Shown here: positions 39,845 to 51,990 of the stretch, one piece after another
Numbering within the stretch: position 1 is the stretch's first letter
Layout of the letters: each line of letters starts with the position of its first letter
From: Kuschelorhynchus macadamiae
Lineage: Eukaryota; Arthropoda; Insecta; Coleoptera; Curculionidae
Assembly: GCA_030620095.1 (NCBI GenBank)
Contig: JAUTXW010000136.1
Location: forward strand, 744,001 to 808,000
DNA length: 64,000 bases
Direction: 5' to 3'
Notes under the pieces: generated by a model
What the model saw: the letters and a program-made list of their open reading frames with translations, nothing else
Told to the model about the DNA's origin: nothing
Database searches by the model: none
Made by a program: the position numbers and the translations under genes

Positions 39845-41215
39845 TTTTGTAAAAATAAAAATCGGGAAGTTTCTCTTACCCGGAATTTGTCTCGTTATGA
39901 ATTTTTTTGGACTAGTAAAGTGTAACCCAAAGTAGTTTTCAAACATTTTTATTGGGCGCCATCTTGTTCCATGATATTAGATTCGTACCAATATTTTACC
40001 AGTTTCGGCCTACGCCATAATTAATTTTTGAGCATGATTTAAAATACATTTAATAAGTAGTTTTTACACATTTTTTAAAACCGCCATTTTGTACGGTCAT
40101 GTTGAAAGCGTACCAGTTAATCCCTGTATTATGTTCAATTTTGCTCCAAGATTGAGAGGCAACTGAATGAGAAGATTTTTTTACGTTGATTTTTTAGACA
40201 TTTTATTTGGCCTCCATTTTGTTTCATACCACAATTTTACCAGTATATCTCTATATCACACAAACTTTTAAATTAAACTAATAAGTAGTTTTTCAAGCTG
40301 ATTTTTTAAATTATTCATTAGATCGCCATTTTGTTACGCTGTTTTGGATTCTTACCAAAATATTACAGGTTGGTTCCTATGTACCACTCGATTTTGTGCA
40401 AAATTTGAGGTAGATTGGATAATTTGATTTCACTGATATTTTTTTTAACATTTCACTAGGCCGCCATTTTGTGCCGCCTTATTGGATTTTTACCAAAATA
40501 TTACCGGGTCATCCCCACATAACCCTTAATTTTCTACCAAAATTCAAAAGTAATCGGATAAGTAGTAAGCCTCCAAGTGACAAACAGACAGACAGAGACA
40601 GAGGAATTGAAAAAACACATTTTTTGGCATCTAGGAACGCTAAAACCCAAAGATATGTAAAACCTGGAATTGTTTGCAACATTTCATTTGGCCGCCATTT
40701 TGTTCCGCCATCTTGAATTCGTACCCCAGTTTTACCAGTTCATCTATATACAATTGATTCTTGCACAAAATTTGAAATCTATCTATTAAGTAGCTTTTTC
40801 AGGTTGAATTTTTAAATATTTTATTAAGCCGCCATTTTGTTTCGCCACTTTGGATTCGTACCAACATTTCACTACGCAATACTTGGTCTTTTTGATTTAA
40901 TTTAATTTGAGATAAATTGGACAAGTAGTTTTTTTTTGTATTTTGACTAGGTCGCCATTTTGTTTCGATATATTGGATTTTTACCAAAATGCTACGAGGT
41001 CATCCCCATATGACGTAATTTTTGACCAAAATTTGAAGTTTATCTAGTAACTAGTGTTTTAATTATGCCGCGAACAGACAGACCGACGAAATTAAGAAAA
41101 CATGCTTTCCGGCATCTAACGACCCTGACTACCTTTACTGAAAAAATCTCGGAGGGTGATTTTTTCACGATTACAATACTTCCCTTTTACGAGGGAAGTA
41201 AAAATCCAATTTTAA
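39845..41215 (+). repeat. array of ~125-bp CGCCATTTTGT repeats with defined ends
   Basis: CGCCATTTTGT-like landmarks lie at 39957, 40082, 40212, 40324, 40462, 40693, 40829 and 40953 (spacing 112-138, once 231 where a GACAGACAGAC-containing block is added). Each unit runs CCGCCATTTTGTTCCGCC, then GGATTTTTACCAAAATATTACC, a variable middle, AAATTTGAA, AAGTAGTTTTT. The left end has TTACCCGGAATTTGTCTCG. The right end has GCCGCGAACAGACAGACCG, then a 7-bp stem ACTTCCC/GGGAAGT (41178-41199). Smaller pieces occur at six other sites. No protein. Possibly a non-autonomous element with internal tandem repeats. Confidence 0.85.
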
Positions 41216-42364
41216 AAGCATTTGATTACGTCTGACAAGCTTTCAACAAAGAAATTCACCTAGTAACCACTAACAAACGATCAAACTGACAATTAAAACA
41301 ATTATCAATGAAAATTCGATGGTTATATGACACGAAATTTCCAACGAAACTGCCGGGATTCCTACAAGGTATAGAAGAAAAAACTTTTATTTTTGAATTT
41401 TACTATTATGTATTTTATAAAAAATATTGTACTCATCAGTGCAAAAAGAAAGCTTTCCGCACGCGACATCAAAATTGTCTCACGAGGCAAAGCCGAGTTG
41501 GACAACGCTCTTTGCCTAAATAATTATTATCACATTGTGGTGTATCATATTCTAGAGTAAAAATTATGCTGACCAAAGCATAAGGGTTGATTTCTAAAAA
41601 AAAACTAACAAAAATTTTGATATTGCAAATAATTGCATTTTTTTAAATCCTATACAAATAGCTGCCCCAAAAATGGCCAACAGCTCTTGGACTAAAGTTG
41701 TCTTCCATGCGAAACATGTCACCGCCAACGAGTGACTTAATTCGCATGAAGGAATTTTCGGATTTTCATTCAATGCTAGTTCAGAGGGCGCCGCAAAAAA
41801 AAGTAATATTTATTTACCAGTCGATATAATTTCCCCCTGCATTTTCCGAATACAGGCGTCCAACTACAATACATCATTGCAACAATTTTGCCATATTGTA
41901 ATTTGTTTGGTTTAATTATACTCGCAAAGCATAGCCATTCGAGCGGCAAATTACCTGTGAACTTTGCTGTTTTCTGTGTGTAATAATTGTCATCACATTT
42001 TCAAGCTCATTATTTATTTTATTTTTTTTTTAGCAAACAAGTATTGTTAACCTTCTCGAATTAACCCGGTGGGATCGCATGGCTTTCTACTATATCTGAT
42101 TGGTTATTATAATATTTAATAAATTGAATACAGTTATGATTTAATTTGCTTGAAATTGATAAACAGAAGACCATAAAGAAGAAGGCTTTATCTCGTCTAT
42201 CTCGAAATTTTGGTCGAGAATCGAGATTATCTTGTCATACCTCGAAAAATCTCGTTTTATAAGTATAACCTATCCGGTTAAATGTATATATGGACTTAAT
42301 GTCTTTGAATGAATGAATTTATAAGTCATTGAAGTGACTTCTAAAAATTCCTAAAATAGTCCTT
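41216..42364. other. unassigned stretch
   Basis: No coding motif. 42184-42262 (AGGCTTTATCTCGTCTATC, then TCTCG-rich) resembles the reverse complement of 58855-58930. Confidence 0.4.
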
Positions 42365-44730
42365 TTGTATATTTACTATTGTAGATACATCAAATCTGAA
42401 AACATGTTTTAAAGGCACTTTTTGATGTAAAACCCAGTGGTGTGGCGCAACATTTTTTTTGGACTATTGTTTTTGACATATGGCCCGAACATGTATTTTT
42501 TTAAATGGGACACCCTGTATTTTTATAGCTCATTAAATCCAGTATTTCTTGCGGTTAAAAGACTATAACACACATTATATATTTTTTTTTATACCAAAAA
42601 ATAGGAAAAAACCGTTTATTTTTTTAATTTCAATTTAGCTTAAATTAACCATTGTTGTAAAGAAACGATCTAATCATGTCTTTTTTCTTAATGAGACACC
42701 CTGTATTTTACCGGGTTACCAAATTTATTTATTTTTTCTGATGAAAATGATTTGGTACCTAAATTTGATTCTTAAGCCAAATTTTATAAAAAAAATACAT
42801 TTTACAGTACTGATTTTTAACTATTGTTCTCATATATTTTATTAGTTATTTTTGACTTTAAAAAATGTTTAATAATGAGCTAATTAAATAATTTATTTCG
42901 CAAAAAAATATCAACAAAAAAACAAATTTACAGCAAAAGTCAACAATTAAAAAGTTAAAGTGAAACCAGCAAAGAGAAACAAAGTATCAAAATTATGAGC
43001 AAAAATTAAAGGTGTTGAAACTGGTGCCCATTTTCAGTTAAGCACATTTGGCATCGTTTTTGAACGCCCGTAATTGCGTTGTGAATGTGGATGTTGTTTA
43101 CATGCCGCATAGCTGCTTCGAAATTATCCCGAAGTTCCTCTAATGTATTGCTTCTATACAAATACATGTTATTCTTTAAAAATCCCCAAAAGAAAAAGTC
43201 GAGGGGGGTGATATCAGGTGACCTAGCTGGCCATCTGATAGACCCGACATTGCCAATCCATTGCTGCCCAAAATTTATATTTAGGTACTCACTTATTCCA
43301 CTAGCATTGTGGGCTGTGGTTCTGTAGTGTTAAAAATAAAGTTTTTCACGTTCTAGCAGGGGTATATTATCTATATATGTTGTGATATTTCTTTCCAAAA
43401 TATTAAGGTAACGTTGTGAAATTAAACTATCTTGATAAAATTCATATTCAATAACTATATTGCCTAATAACGCGACCCAAACATTGAAGCCAAATCTACC
43501 CTGGTGAATACGGTTGAGTTGCTGATGAGGGTTTAAGTCAACCCATTGGTAATTAATATATCTTTTAAAAATTCCCGAACTTGTGATTCGTGATTCATCG
43601 GTCCATATAATATTATTGGCAAAAAGATTGTCCTCATGGAGTTTATCTAGGTACCAATCGCAGAATTGTATCCTCCTTTCTGCATCTCCCGGGTATGGTA
43701 GCTGAGTTTTACTTGCCTTTGAACTTATTTTTCTTAGAATTTTTGAAGATGTCGCACGAGAATCGCCAATGTCAACTTCGATTTTTCTGCATGAAATGCT
43801 GGGATTTGCAGTGACACATCCAATTACATTTATTGTGTTATTATCATTATTCTCTTTATGATATTTTGTTGCCCTGATTCTTTTAAAATTTCTAAAATTT
43901 ATTAGATGTCCTCAAGGGGGTCAAAATTTTCAGGCAAATTTGACGCAGCGCGACGATCTTTATGACATTCAATATAGCATTCTAACATATTGTATTTTTC
44001 AAAATGTTCATACCTCTGCATTTTATATGAGAAAGAAGAGACTTTTTTGAAAACTAATTATTGTAATTTGACTTTTGCTCTGACAAATGATTTCACAGAT
44101 CTGAATTTATCTGACAGATTAAAATCGTTATTTTGTTTATCGTCCATGGCACCTTACATTTTTTAAATACATTTTCTTTCGATGCGACATGTATTCTGAC
44201 AAAAATGTATGCGAGTCTGAATAAAAAAAAGTACAAAATAATATTTTATTTATTTATTAATTTATATTAAATTAACAATTCCATGGTCCCCTGCTATCTT
44301 TATTTTATACTAAAAGATTTTTTCCTATTTTTTGGTATTAAAAAAATTAAATAATATAAAGTGTTTTACACTGTTTTAACCTCAAAAAAATACCGGATTT
44401 AAAAAGCTATAAAAACACAGGGTGTCCCATTTAAAAAAATACACATGTCAAAAACAGTAGCCCAAAAAAAATTGTTGCTCGATACCATTGGATTTTACAT
44501 CAAAAAGTGCCTTCAAAACGTATTTTCAGATTCCGATAGTAAATAAACTAATTTAAAAGTAGCAAAATTTGAAAACCACCCCGTAGCTCCGTGACGAGTC
44601 GCAATAGCCATGATTTGTTTGTGCCATTATAACCTTCTGAAAAAAAAACTCGAGGTTGAGACACCAGAATTTTAATATCTCTTATGGTTTCCAATTTTTC
44701 CATTAGGGACAACCAATTTGAGACACACTG
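42365..44730 (-). mobile_element. dead DD41D element related to 12267-14630
   Basis: Left arm 42365-42610 and right arm 44325-44560 are inverted. The right arm continues to a terminus CAGTGTGTCTCAAATTGG (read from 44730), next to TA, matching CAGGGTGGTCGAAATTGG of the element at 12267. The left arm has lost its outer ~170 bp. Arm sequences (GGCACTTTTTGATGTAAAAC, CCAGTGGTGTG) match the arms at about 12510 and 14370. Transposase on the minus strand is broken. Confidence 0.8.
42983..44025 (-). pseudogene. DD41D transposase pseudogene
   Basis: Minus strand, start block MQRYEHFEKYNMLECYIE (about 44020), then broken HTH codons, VDIGDSRATSSKILRKI, AERRIQFCDWYLDKL. First Asp in IIWTDESRITSSGIFKRY (about 43600). 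The FNVWVALLGNIVIEYEF block follows. The second catalytic segment, normally FQQDGAPPHN, reads FxHYRTTAHNA with a stop, so the Asp is gone. The third Asp survives in SPDITPLDFFFWG (about 43190). The order and spacing match the 354-aa protein at 12849-13913. Inactive. Confidence 0.85.
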
Positions 44731-44732
44731 TA

Positions 44733-45725
44733 CAGGTCAATCGCTCAGAACAAAAAAAAAACTTGCTTATTTTATCAACTTTTATTCACCATTGGGATAC
44801 AAGATCTACAGCAATCAGTACAATCAATATAACTCGTCCATTATGCGATGAAAAAGCCTTAAGCAAGTTTAACTAATGATAGCGATTAAACAAAAGATTT
44901 AGTTCAGAGGTCTTGCGTTGTGTCTCCGTTAGGAACTGTTCTAATATTAAAAACGATAAAGTTAAGTATGTTTGGAAAGCCCATTATTCCATTGATTTAT
45001 TAACCGAACCAGTTTAGTTTGAAAGACAATGAAACAATGACCTCTTCGTATGGGTCAAAGATTTGCTTTATCACCACTACAAAATAAGCCGGCAGTTATT
45101 GTTTTTGTTGCCGAAAAGGATTCTATTTATTTCATAATACGATCCTTTATAGATTTTTGTCTCAAATAAAATATACGGTATGCAGCGTTGATTACCGACG
45201 AGTGGAAAATTAATTTTCTACATGTATGTAAGAAACTTCATAGAAAACATTGAATATTACGTAGACAATCCAAGGACTCGTAAAAATACTAAATTTGTGT
45301 ATAAAAACCAGTTTTTTTCAGTTTAAACGTTTATTTTAAATCCCTAAACAAAATAAATACCAATGATATTTTGAATAGACATCAACTGGTCGTGTCGCCG
45401 TATAATTAGACAACAATATTTGGCTCGGTGTTGCCAGAAAAGTGTTCTATAAATAAATTTAACCAGCCGTTTGGATGCAATGCGTCATGGACCGGCAACT
45501 CTGGGCGTTGAGTTACACGGAAATCTCTGGATGGATTCCAACTATACGGAATCTCGCAAACAGAGAAGAGATTTTTCTTTAACTTTCGTCTCACTTACAT
45601 CTCGCATCGGATTTATCCGTCTCGTCTCGCGAGACTCTTACAATTTCTCGGTCTCGCAGAAAACCATTAGATTTAAGCCAAAAATTTCAAATATTTTACA
45701 AGAGTTGCGAAAGTGTCAAGTGGCG
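44733..45725. other. unassigned stretch
   Basis: No family motif. A TCTCGTCTCGCGAGAC-rich patch lies at 45620-45636. Confidence 0.4.
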
Positions 45726-47755
45726 TGATTTTGATACAATAAATCATGACCCTCTCATATCAAAATTAAAATATTACGGCTTTGCAAAGGAATAATTTCT
45801 TCTTATCAAATCCTCTTTAAGCAGAAGATATCAAACTATATTCTCCACCAATAAATATTCTGATCAAGCAAATATTCTGGCGTACCCCAGGGCTCGATTC
45901 TGCGACCACTACTTAATTTATACCTATATATTCTCAAATCACTAAACTATTGCAATATGCAAGCTTTTGCTGATGATGCTCAATTATATTGTTGCTTTGA
46001 TTCTAAAGACTACATAGAGGAGAATACACGAAAATTTTAAAGGCCATAATCTACAGATAAATCTCTCTAAATCTTGTTTTATGATTATTAGTAATCAAAA
46101 TAGGTACATTTTCTTAAAAACATTTTCAATATAATAATAAACTGGACTACTATAAATTGTGTTAAGGGAGAACTGCACGCAAAAAGTGAAAAACCAGCGA
46201 CAAGGTCTAGTCGAGTTGAAAGTAAGATGAAAACGTACCTACGCATTAAAAAAAACTTCCTGCACGTCCGACCTCAAAAAAATGTGTTATGTAATAGGTA
46301 ATTTAAATTACTTTTCGGTTAAAAATGGGTTCAAAAGGGTTCACGCCCTGCAGAAATACAAGTACGAGTTACCATTTCAAATTTTGCAGTTACGTAGACA
46401 AAGGATCAATGTAAGGCGGTAAAGAGCCATTTTGTGGAAAAAAAATTATATGCGAAGGCATGTGCGTCAAAAAGTGATCAAAAAATGGTCGAAAATGGAC
46501 AAATCTACTTTTATTTTATAACTCTATATTTGATTTTTTCATAAAAATTCGCATTTAGCGCCCAACTATACATATTTTCCTATTAAAATCACATTGAAGC
46601 TAATATATATCTCTTATAGTTTTAACATAATATTGCAGCGGCGGAAGGGTTGCAAATGATCCACATTACTTCGTGCAGTTCCCACTTAATACTGCAAAGA
46701 ATTTAGGAATTGTGTTTGATGGTCAGCTTAGGTTTAAAGAACATATCAAAAACCGTATACAAATGTCATTTTACTCGCTTAAAATCGTATACAATAATAA
46801 AGATATTTAAAAAAAAACCTGTGTGAATCCCTGGTTTTATCTAACTTCAACTACTGTATATTATATATACGGTTTTTCCTTAGATCAAGAAAGTAAATCT
46901 CGTATTCAAAAGGTTCAAACTACATGCCTACGCTTTGTTTGCGGCGATAGGAAATAAGATCATATTTCACATTTATACAAACAAATAAATTGGCTAAAGA
47001 TGGATTATCGACGTATTCTTCATTTCTGTACTTTTTTAATTAAGACAATTAACGAACCAATATCTCCTACTTCAGTCAGGGAATGATTAATAGTTTTGAA
47101 GTGATGTCCATAATAGAAATATTAGAGTAAAATATAAATTGTTTATGCCTCACTATCGGAATGCTATACCAAACGTATTAATTAACTTAAATGTAAATTC
47201 TTTTAAGATTAAAAATAAAAAGCACCTTCTAATATTACATACATATTATAATGGTCAAATTTAATTTTTTTTACCTACTTACTTTTCATTTAATTTATAA
47301 TTATAGTTTAACTTTTTTTTTGAGGTTAGCCTTACGTATTAGTGTTTTAGCCACGAAAGATAGTAAATGTTTCAGTGTAATATCTAAATTTTATTTATTT
47401 TTTTTTAATGTACGTATTTATTTATTTAGTTATTAATTTAATTTTTGGTAATTTTTATTTTGTTTAAATTTTATTTTATTTTTCATTTTTTTTATTTTTA
47501 ACGTGCTTTAATATTACATATAAAAGATATACATATTATTATTTGTCTATATGTTTAAACTTTTTTAACTATTACTAGTATTATATGTTACCATTATACC
47601 TATTTATAGCGTCTCTGACGGGTTCAGTAGAGTAGCTAATAAAGCTAGACTGCGCCTGTCTTTGATGCATAAAATGTAATTGTTTTGAATATTGTATATA
47701 CATCAACCAAATAAAAGACATTTATTATTATTATTATTATTATTATTAAGTGGTT
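45726..47755 (+). pseudogene. CR1/Jockey-like LINE, 5'-truncated, interrupted by a MITE
   Basis: Starts in RT: FDTINHDPLISKLKYYGFA (first catalytic Asp), LSRRYQTIFSTNKYS, the broken PQGS block, then NYCNMQAFADDAQLYCC (catalytic ADD intact, about 45950-46000), NLQINLSKSCFMI. After the MITE (46167-46685) it continues AKNLGIVFDGQLRFKEHI, LCESLVLSNFNYC, KVQTTCLRFVCG, INWLKMDYRRI, PHYRNAIPN. 3' UTR to the AATAAAAGACATTTATT signal and an (ATT)8 tail at 47727-47750. Frameshifts and stops throughout. 3' end shared with 31470-31607. Confidence 0.85.
46167..46685. mobile_element. TTAA-flanked MITE inside the LINE
   Basis: Ends GGGAGAACTGCACG and CGTGCAGTTCCCAC (about 14-bp inverted ends), flanked by TTAA (46163-46166, 46686-46689), the duplication used by piggyBac-type transposases. 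519 bp, no protein. Removing it with one TTAA restores the LINE reading frame across the site (...NCVNTAKNLGIV). Confidence 0.85.
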
Positions 47756-48155
47756 TTTAGCTACGCCGCGAACTGATAGACAGACCGACAGAGAGACCAA
47801 TGGAATTAAAAAAACATATTTTTTGCATGTAGGGACGATAACACGATAGGTAAAACCTGAAATTTGTTTAACGATTACAAGCATGAAAATTTAGGAAAAT
47901 TGGATAAGCAGTTTTTCAGTGATATTTTTTTTTTTGATTTTTACCAAAATGATACCAGGTCATTACCATATAACTTTTGTCCAAAATTTGAAGTCAATCG
48001 GGTAAGTTGTTTTTTAACTATGCCGCGAACAGACAGACCGACGGAATTAAGAAAACATGTTTTCCAACGTCTAGAAACGTAAATATCTGAAAAAAATCTC
48101 GGAGGGTGATTTTTTCACAATTACAATACTCCCCTTTTACGAGAAATGTAAAAAT
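47752..48155 (+). repeat. fragment of the ~125-bp repeat family (terminal end)
   Basis: Two GCCGCGAAC blocks (47764 and 48022), ATTTTTACCAAAATGATACC at 47937, and an end resembling 41150-41212 (CTCGGAGGGTGATTTTTTCAC, then CTCCCCTTTTACGAG). It directly abuts the (ATT)n tail of the LINE. Confidence 0.75.
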
Positions 48156-49000
48156 CATTGCTGAAGAGTACTGAAAATTTGTTATCGCGGAAACCCTGGC
48201 CTAACTAAACCTGCTAAAATGTCAAACATTAATCAAAAATTAATAAATAAATAATCACTTAATGAGTGGGATAAAATTGTTTACCTAATTCGGACTACAA
48301 TAAACTAATAGTAATACTTTCCTTATATACCTGTATTGTTTGTCTAATAACAACGCCAATATACCATATAGTAATGTCGATTACAAGCTGATTATCCTAA
48401 TATTTAGGTTTCAATGCTAAACAGCTTGTGGCTTGATGTTCTCTGGCATTTGCGTGTTCACTGGCATTGAAAAAAAATAGCTTTTCATATGCTTTACATC
48501 TTTTCTTCACGATCATATCAATTGAGAGTCAGTACTCTGATGATATGAAAGGTCTACAATGAGAGCCACTTATAGTTCTCATAATTGCCATAATGTTAGG
48601 TGTGTTATTTATTCAAAATGTAAAATACTATGTTGTTTGAACTTAAGACCTGTAATCACAATTTATTCACAATTTTGTCATTATATTGTTATAAATGTTT
48701 GTATATTGTGAGGAGTTTGTACGTAATTTCTATGAGAAATAAGTATGAGCGTTAGGTCGCAAAGAATGGTCCCTAAGGTCAGTAAAGTTTTTCACACAAA
48801 AATATAAAAATGAGTTTTTGTATGTTTTTTTTTTGTAGCACAACCTTAACACAGCTGTACATACTTTGATTATATTAGACTCGAAGTAATTATAGTAACA
48901 TCCCTGACGAATTTCTCAATTTATTTCTTTCGTCCTTGTACTACGAAAGATCTAAATTTTATCAAAAACATATATCAATATAAAATGTCAAAAATTAAAA
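48156..49000. other. unassigned stretch
   Basis: No motif recognised. Confidence 0.4.
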
Positions 49001-49105
49001 AAAATAGCACTTGTGTGGGATTTAAACTTCTACCACCAGACCCCCAAAAGTAAGATGTTGACTTGTTTTAACCACGCGCCCAACCTAGCTATACAAAAAC
49101 TTTTG
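49001..49105 (-). repeat. possible tRNA-derived SINE fragment
   Basis: On the minus strand: TAGGTTGGGCGCGTGG, then a GTAGAAGTTTAAATCCCAC block resembling a tRNA T-arm (B box GGTTCRANTCC with changes), followed by a T/A-rich tail. No full cloverleaf and no second copy in the window. Confidence 0.3.
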
Positions 49106-49609
49106 GGGTTGTTTTTTGTCGATTTTCGGGAACAATTATAATTTCATTAAGCCATTTCATTTCATTGTTGTAAAACCTAAGTTTTGGCATTGCATGTTTT
49201 GTAGTTTTTAAAATATTTTTATTATGAAAAAAAAAACCTTGGAGTTTGGAAGGCAGATTGAATAATAAAAGGGCAAATTATTACCCATTTAAACGTCATT
49301 TTGCACCCATTACATCGTTAAATTTATTTTTTACCAATATGTAATAAAATTCGCTTAATTAACACAAATAACAACAAACATTTTCGATAATAATTTAAAA
49401 TATCTACCTTTCTTTTTCGGTATTTTCATAATATTTAATTTTTCTTAATATTTCTTATTATTATTTTTTTAGAAGCATTCATACATTTCCAGTATTGCAT
49501 ACATACTAATACATTTTCGGCACTTAAATCTGTTAATCTTAGATCTTTTCCTTTAAATACCCTTATCCCGCATACTTGCTTTCAGTGGCACGCATACCAT
49601 ATACCCATA
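49106..49609. other. unassigned AT-rich stretch
   Basis: No motif recognised. Confidence 0.4.
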
Positions 49610-49964
49610 AAAACCTTACGGGAACCAAAAGCAGTGAAGCAATTGAAATGGTCCTACAGGATACAGAATGTTTAAACCTAAATATTTTGAAGCAGTCGGC
49701 GAATGTGTCTTGTGCAATTTGTAATGGAGACACAATCATTTAGGATGTGTTTCAATAAACTTTATCACAGACGTTTTTATTAAAATGCGTGAAGTGGTGC
49801 GTGTTTGTGCTCGACATTCAGATGAAAACGGCCTTTTACTGCCAGAACTCTTACCCGGTTTGCGATACGTATATCGACCGTATAAGCCCAAAGGTGTGCA
49901 CTTACAACTATTATTGCAGAATTTGCGGCTGAAAATTAAAACCTTACGGGAACCAAAAGCAGTG
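49610..49964 (+). repeat. inserted copy of a DDE-transposase 5' exon, flanked by 27-bp direct repeats
   Basis: A 27-bp sequence (AAAACCTTACGGGAACC, then AAAAGCAGTG) occurs at 49610-49636 and 49938-49964. Between them, 49637-49937 is about 92% like 50641-50950, the 5' coding part of the DDE element (MFKPKYFEA, CVLCNL, WRHNHLG, VVRVCARHSDENG, LLPGLRYVY). It has a stop after CVLCNL and a 15-bp deletion before REVVRVC. A duplicative insertion with long target duplication is the simplest reading. Confidence 0.7.
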
Positions 49965-50640
49965 CTTTTATACAAATGTGACAAATATATTAAAATAATC
50001 GACCGAAATATGTCGTAATATTGATTATAACTGACATGCATCCAAGTCACAATATGGGATATTATAGCAATAATTGATCAGTTTAGTTTTTATTTCTCGC
50101 CCTCAAATGGTTTATAAAAATGTCCTGAAAAATGTTTAAATGTGTTATAATTATGTAAACTATGGTTCCATTCAGCAAAGAATCTTTAATTAATTATCTT
50201 TAAAATGATTTTTAATCATTAATACATACAGGGTGACCCTAAAATACTTAAGTAGGTCTGTTTTATTCTTGGGCGTAGAATTCTATCTTCTCTATTAATT
50301 TTTACCATGACAATATTAAATACGGCAATTGTTTATTTTGGCAGTCATTTAATCGTTGGATTTTTAAGTCGTGTGAATTATAATATTTAGCCATTAATTA
50401 TTATATTCTTAATTTTTGAATATTCTATTGGTAAAATGCCTTTTAATAATAATAACCGCATCAACTGTTATATTTGTAATGTTTTTTGCTAAGTAATATT
50501 TACGACAAGATTGATAAATAATGGAATCAATTATCACAAAAGGCAAATAGCTATTTAAAGAAGGGAGAGCTTAAACCACCCTGCTTTAGAGTTTACCAAC
50601 ATTTCTCGAGTTTATTTGAATTGTTGAAGATTTCTAAATG
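49965..50640. other. unassigned stretch between the two exon copies
   Basis: TACAGGGTGACCC at 50229 resembles a mariner-type end, unpaired. No coding motif. Confidence 0.4.
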
Positions 50641-50671
50641 AAGAAATTGAAATGGTACTATAGGATACAGA

Positions 50672-51990
50672 ATGTTTAAACCTAAATATTTTGAAGCAGG
50701 CGGCGAATGTGTCTTGTGCAATTTGCAATGGAGACACAATCATTTAGGACGTGTTTCAATAAACTTTATCACAGACGTTTTTATTAAAAGCAAGATTTAT
50801 GTTCCTGAAGTGGTGCGTGTTTGTACTCGACATTCAGATGAAAACAGCCTTTTACTGCCAAAACTCTTACCAGGGTTGCGATACGTATATCAACCGTATA
50901 AGCCCAAAGGTGTGCACTTACAACTATTATTGCAGAATTTGCGGCTGAAAACTAATAATTAAAACTATGGATTTGAAAGTGAAAATGATTTTTCTGACGA
51001 AGATTTTTTTTTTGTTTCGTCTATTATTAAAGTTAAATTTGAAGAACTGTATCCGTTTTGCGAAGGTGTTGAAGAGAACAATGGCTATGTAAGACCAGTT
51101 ACAAAAAAAAAGATCTATTAACTTCTTTGTGCAAAATCCGGCAGGGCGTTTCAGATGAATTCCTGAAAGTTATATTTAATTATTCAAGTAGACAAGCTAT
51201 AAGTATTGCAATTGCTAGTAGGCTTTGTTCAGCAAAATCTTGGCCTTCAAGCAATAACTAGAGAGGAGTACACAGCTAATCATATTACGGAATTTGCCAA
51301 CGAATTGTACAATCCAGAACTAGGGACGCCCCGATCAATCTATTATATTGATCGTACTTACAGCCATACACAAAAAAGTAAGAACTTCAGAAGCTCAAGG
51401 CAATCATATTCAACCCATAAACACTCTCATCTGGTGAAGCCGGTTCTGGTTACAGTTCTAAACGGTTATATCCTAGACATTCACGGGCCATATTTTGCTG
51501 ATTGCAGAAACAATGATGCGTCGCTATTACGAGCAGAATTTCAAAGAGATGCCAATGGGCTGCAACGATGGCTTCAGAAAGGTGATTTTGTCATGTGGGA
51601 CAAAGGGTGTATCATGTCTACTTCCAGCTTTTTTGCAACCCGGGCAAAACCAAATGGCAACTGAAAATTTAAATCAATCCCGTCTTATCACAAAAACAAG
51701 ATGCTTAATTAATGGACATATTTAAGTTCCTTGAAGGAGTCAGTCCAATGCGTCCCAAGCAACGCATTTAGGGGACTTTTACCGCACAGCTGCAGCCTTA
51801 ATCAATAAATTCAGGATATCTATAAATCTGCGAAATGCAGATGTTGCTTTGGCAAGAAGAATAAACCAAATCGCCATTGCCATGTTTATGTTAAACTTTA
51901 ATAGAGCATTAAACAACGATTTCAGCGATATATGCCAATATGGGTTTCTGTCTCTCCGACTTATTAACGCACATCTTCAGTATTTAACTA
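50672..51990 (+). pseudogene. Harbinger/IS5-type DDE transposase-like pseudogene
   Basis: First part (50672-50962): MFKPKYFEAGGECVLC, WRHNHLG, VPEVVRVCTRHSDENS, LLPGLRYVY. Then, in shifting frames, LLTSLCKIRQGVSDEFLKVIFNYSSRQAIS (51110-51205), and the catalytic frame 51206-51664: YYIDRTYSHTQKSKNFRSSRQSYS (first Asp, residues about 46-50), HLVKPVLV, GYILDIHGPYFADCRNNDASLL, and GDFVMWDKG, where the usual D-R-G block reads D-K-G. Afterwards QSNASQATHLGDFYRTAAALINKFR and NLRNADVALARRINQIA (51740-51890). The pattern (YIDGTY, HKH.HLVKP, PYFA....DA, D.G) is that of DDE_Tnp_4-type enzymes of the PIF/Harbinger/IS5 group. Broken, no ends identified. Confidence 0.65.

Noticed and set aside
39845..41215. 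CRISPR-like regular repeat
   Set aside because: Units of 112-138 bp without short repeat/spacer structure; eukaryotic minisatellite.
42508..44421. CACCCTGTA and CAGGGTG motifs as the true ends of the 42-44 kb element
   Set aside because: They point inward and lie within the arms; comparison with 12267-14630 places the real right end at 44730.
45471..45728. 85-codon plus-strand frame
   Set aside because: No family motif; partly GAGAC-rich low-complexity sequence.
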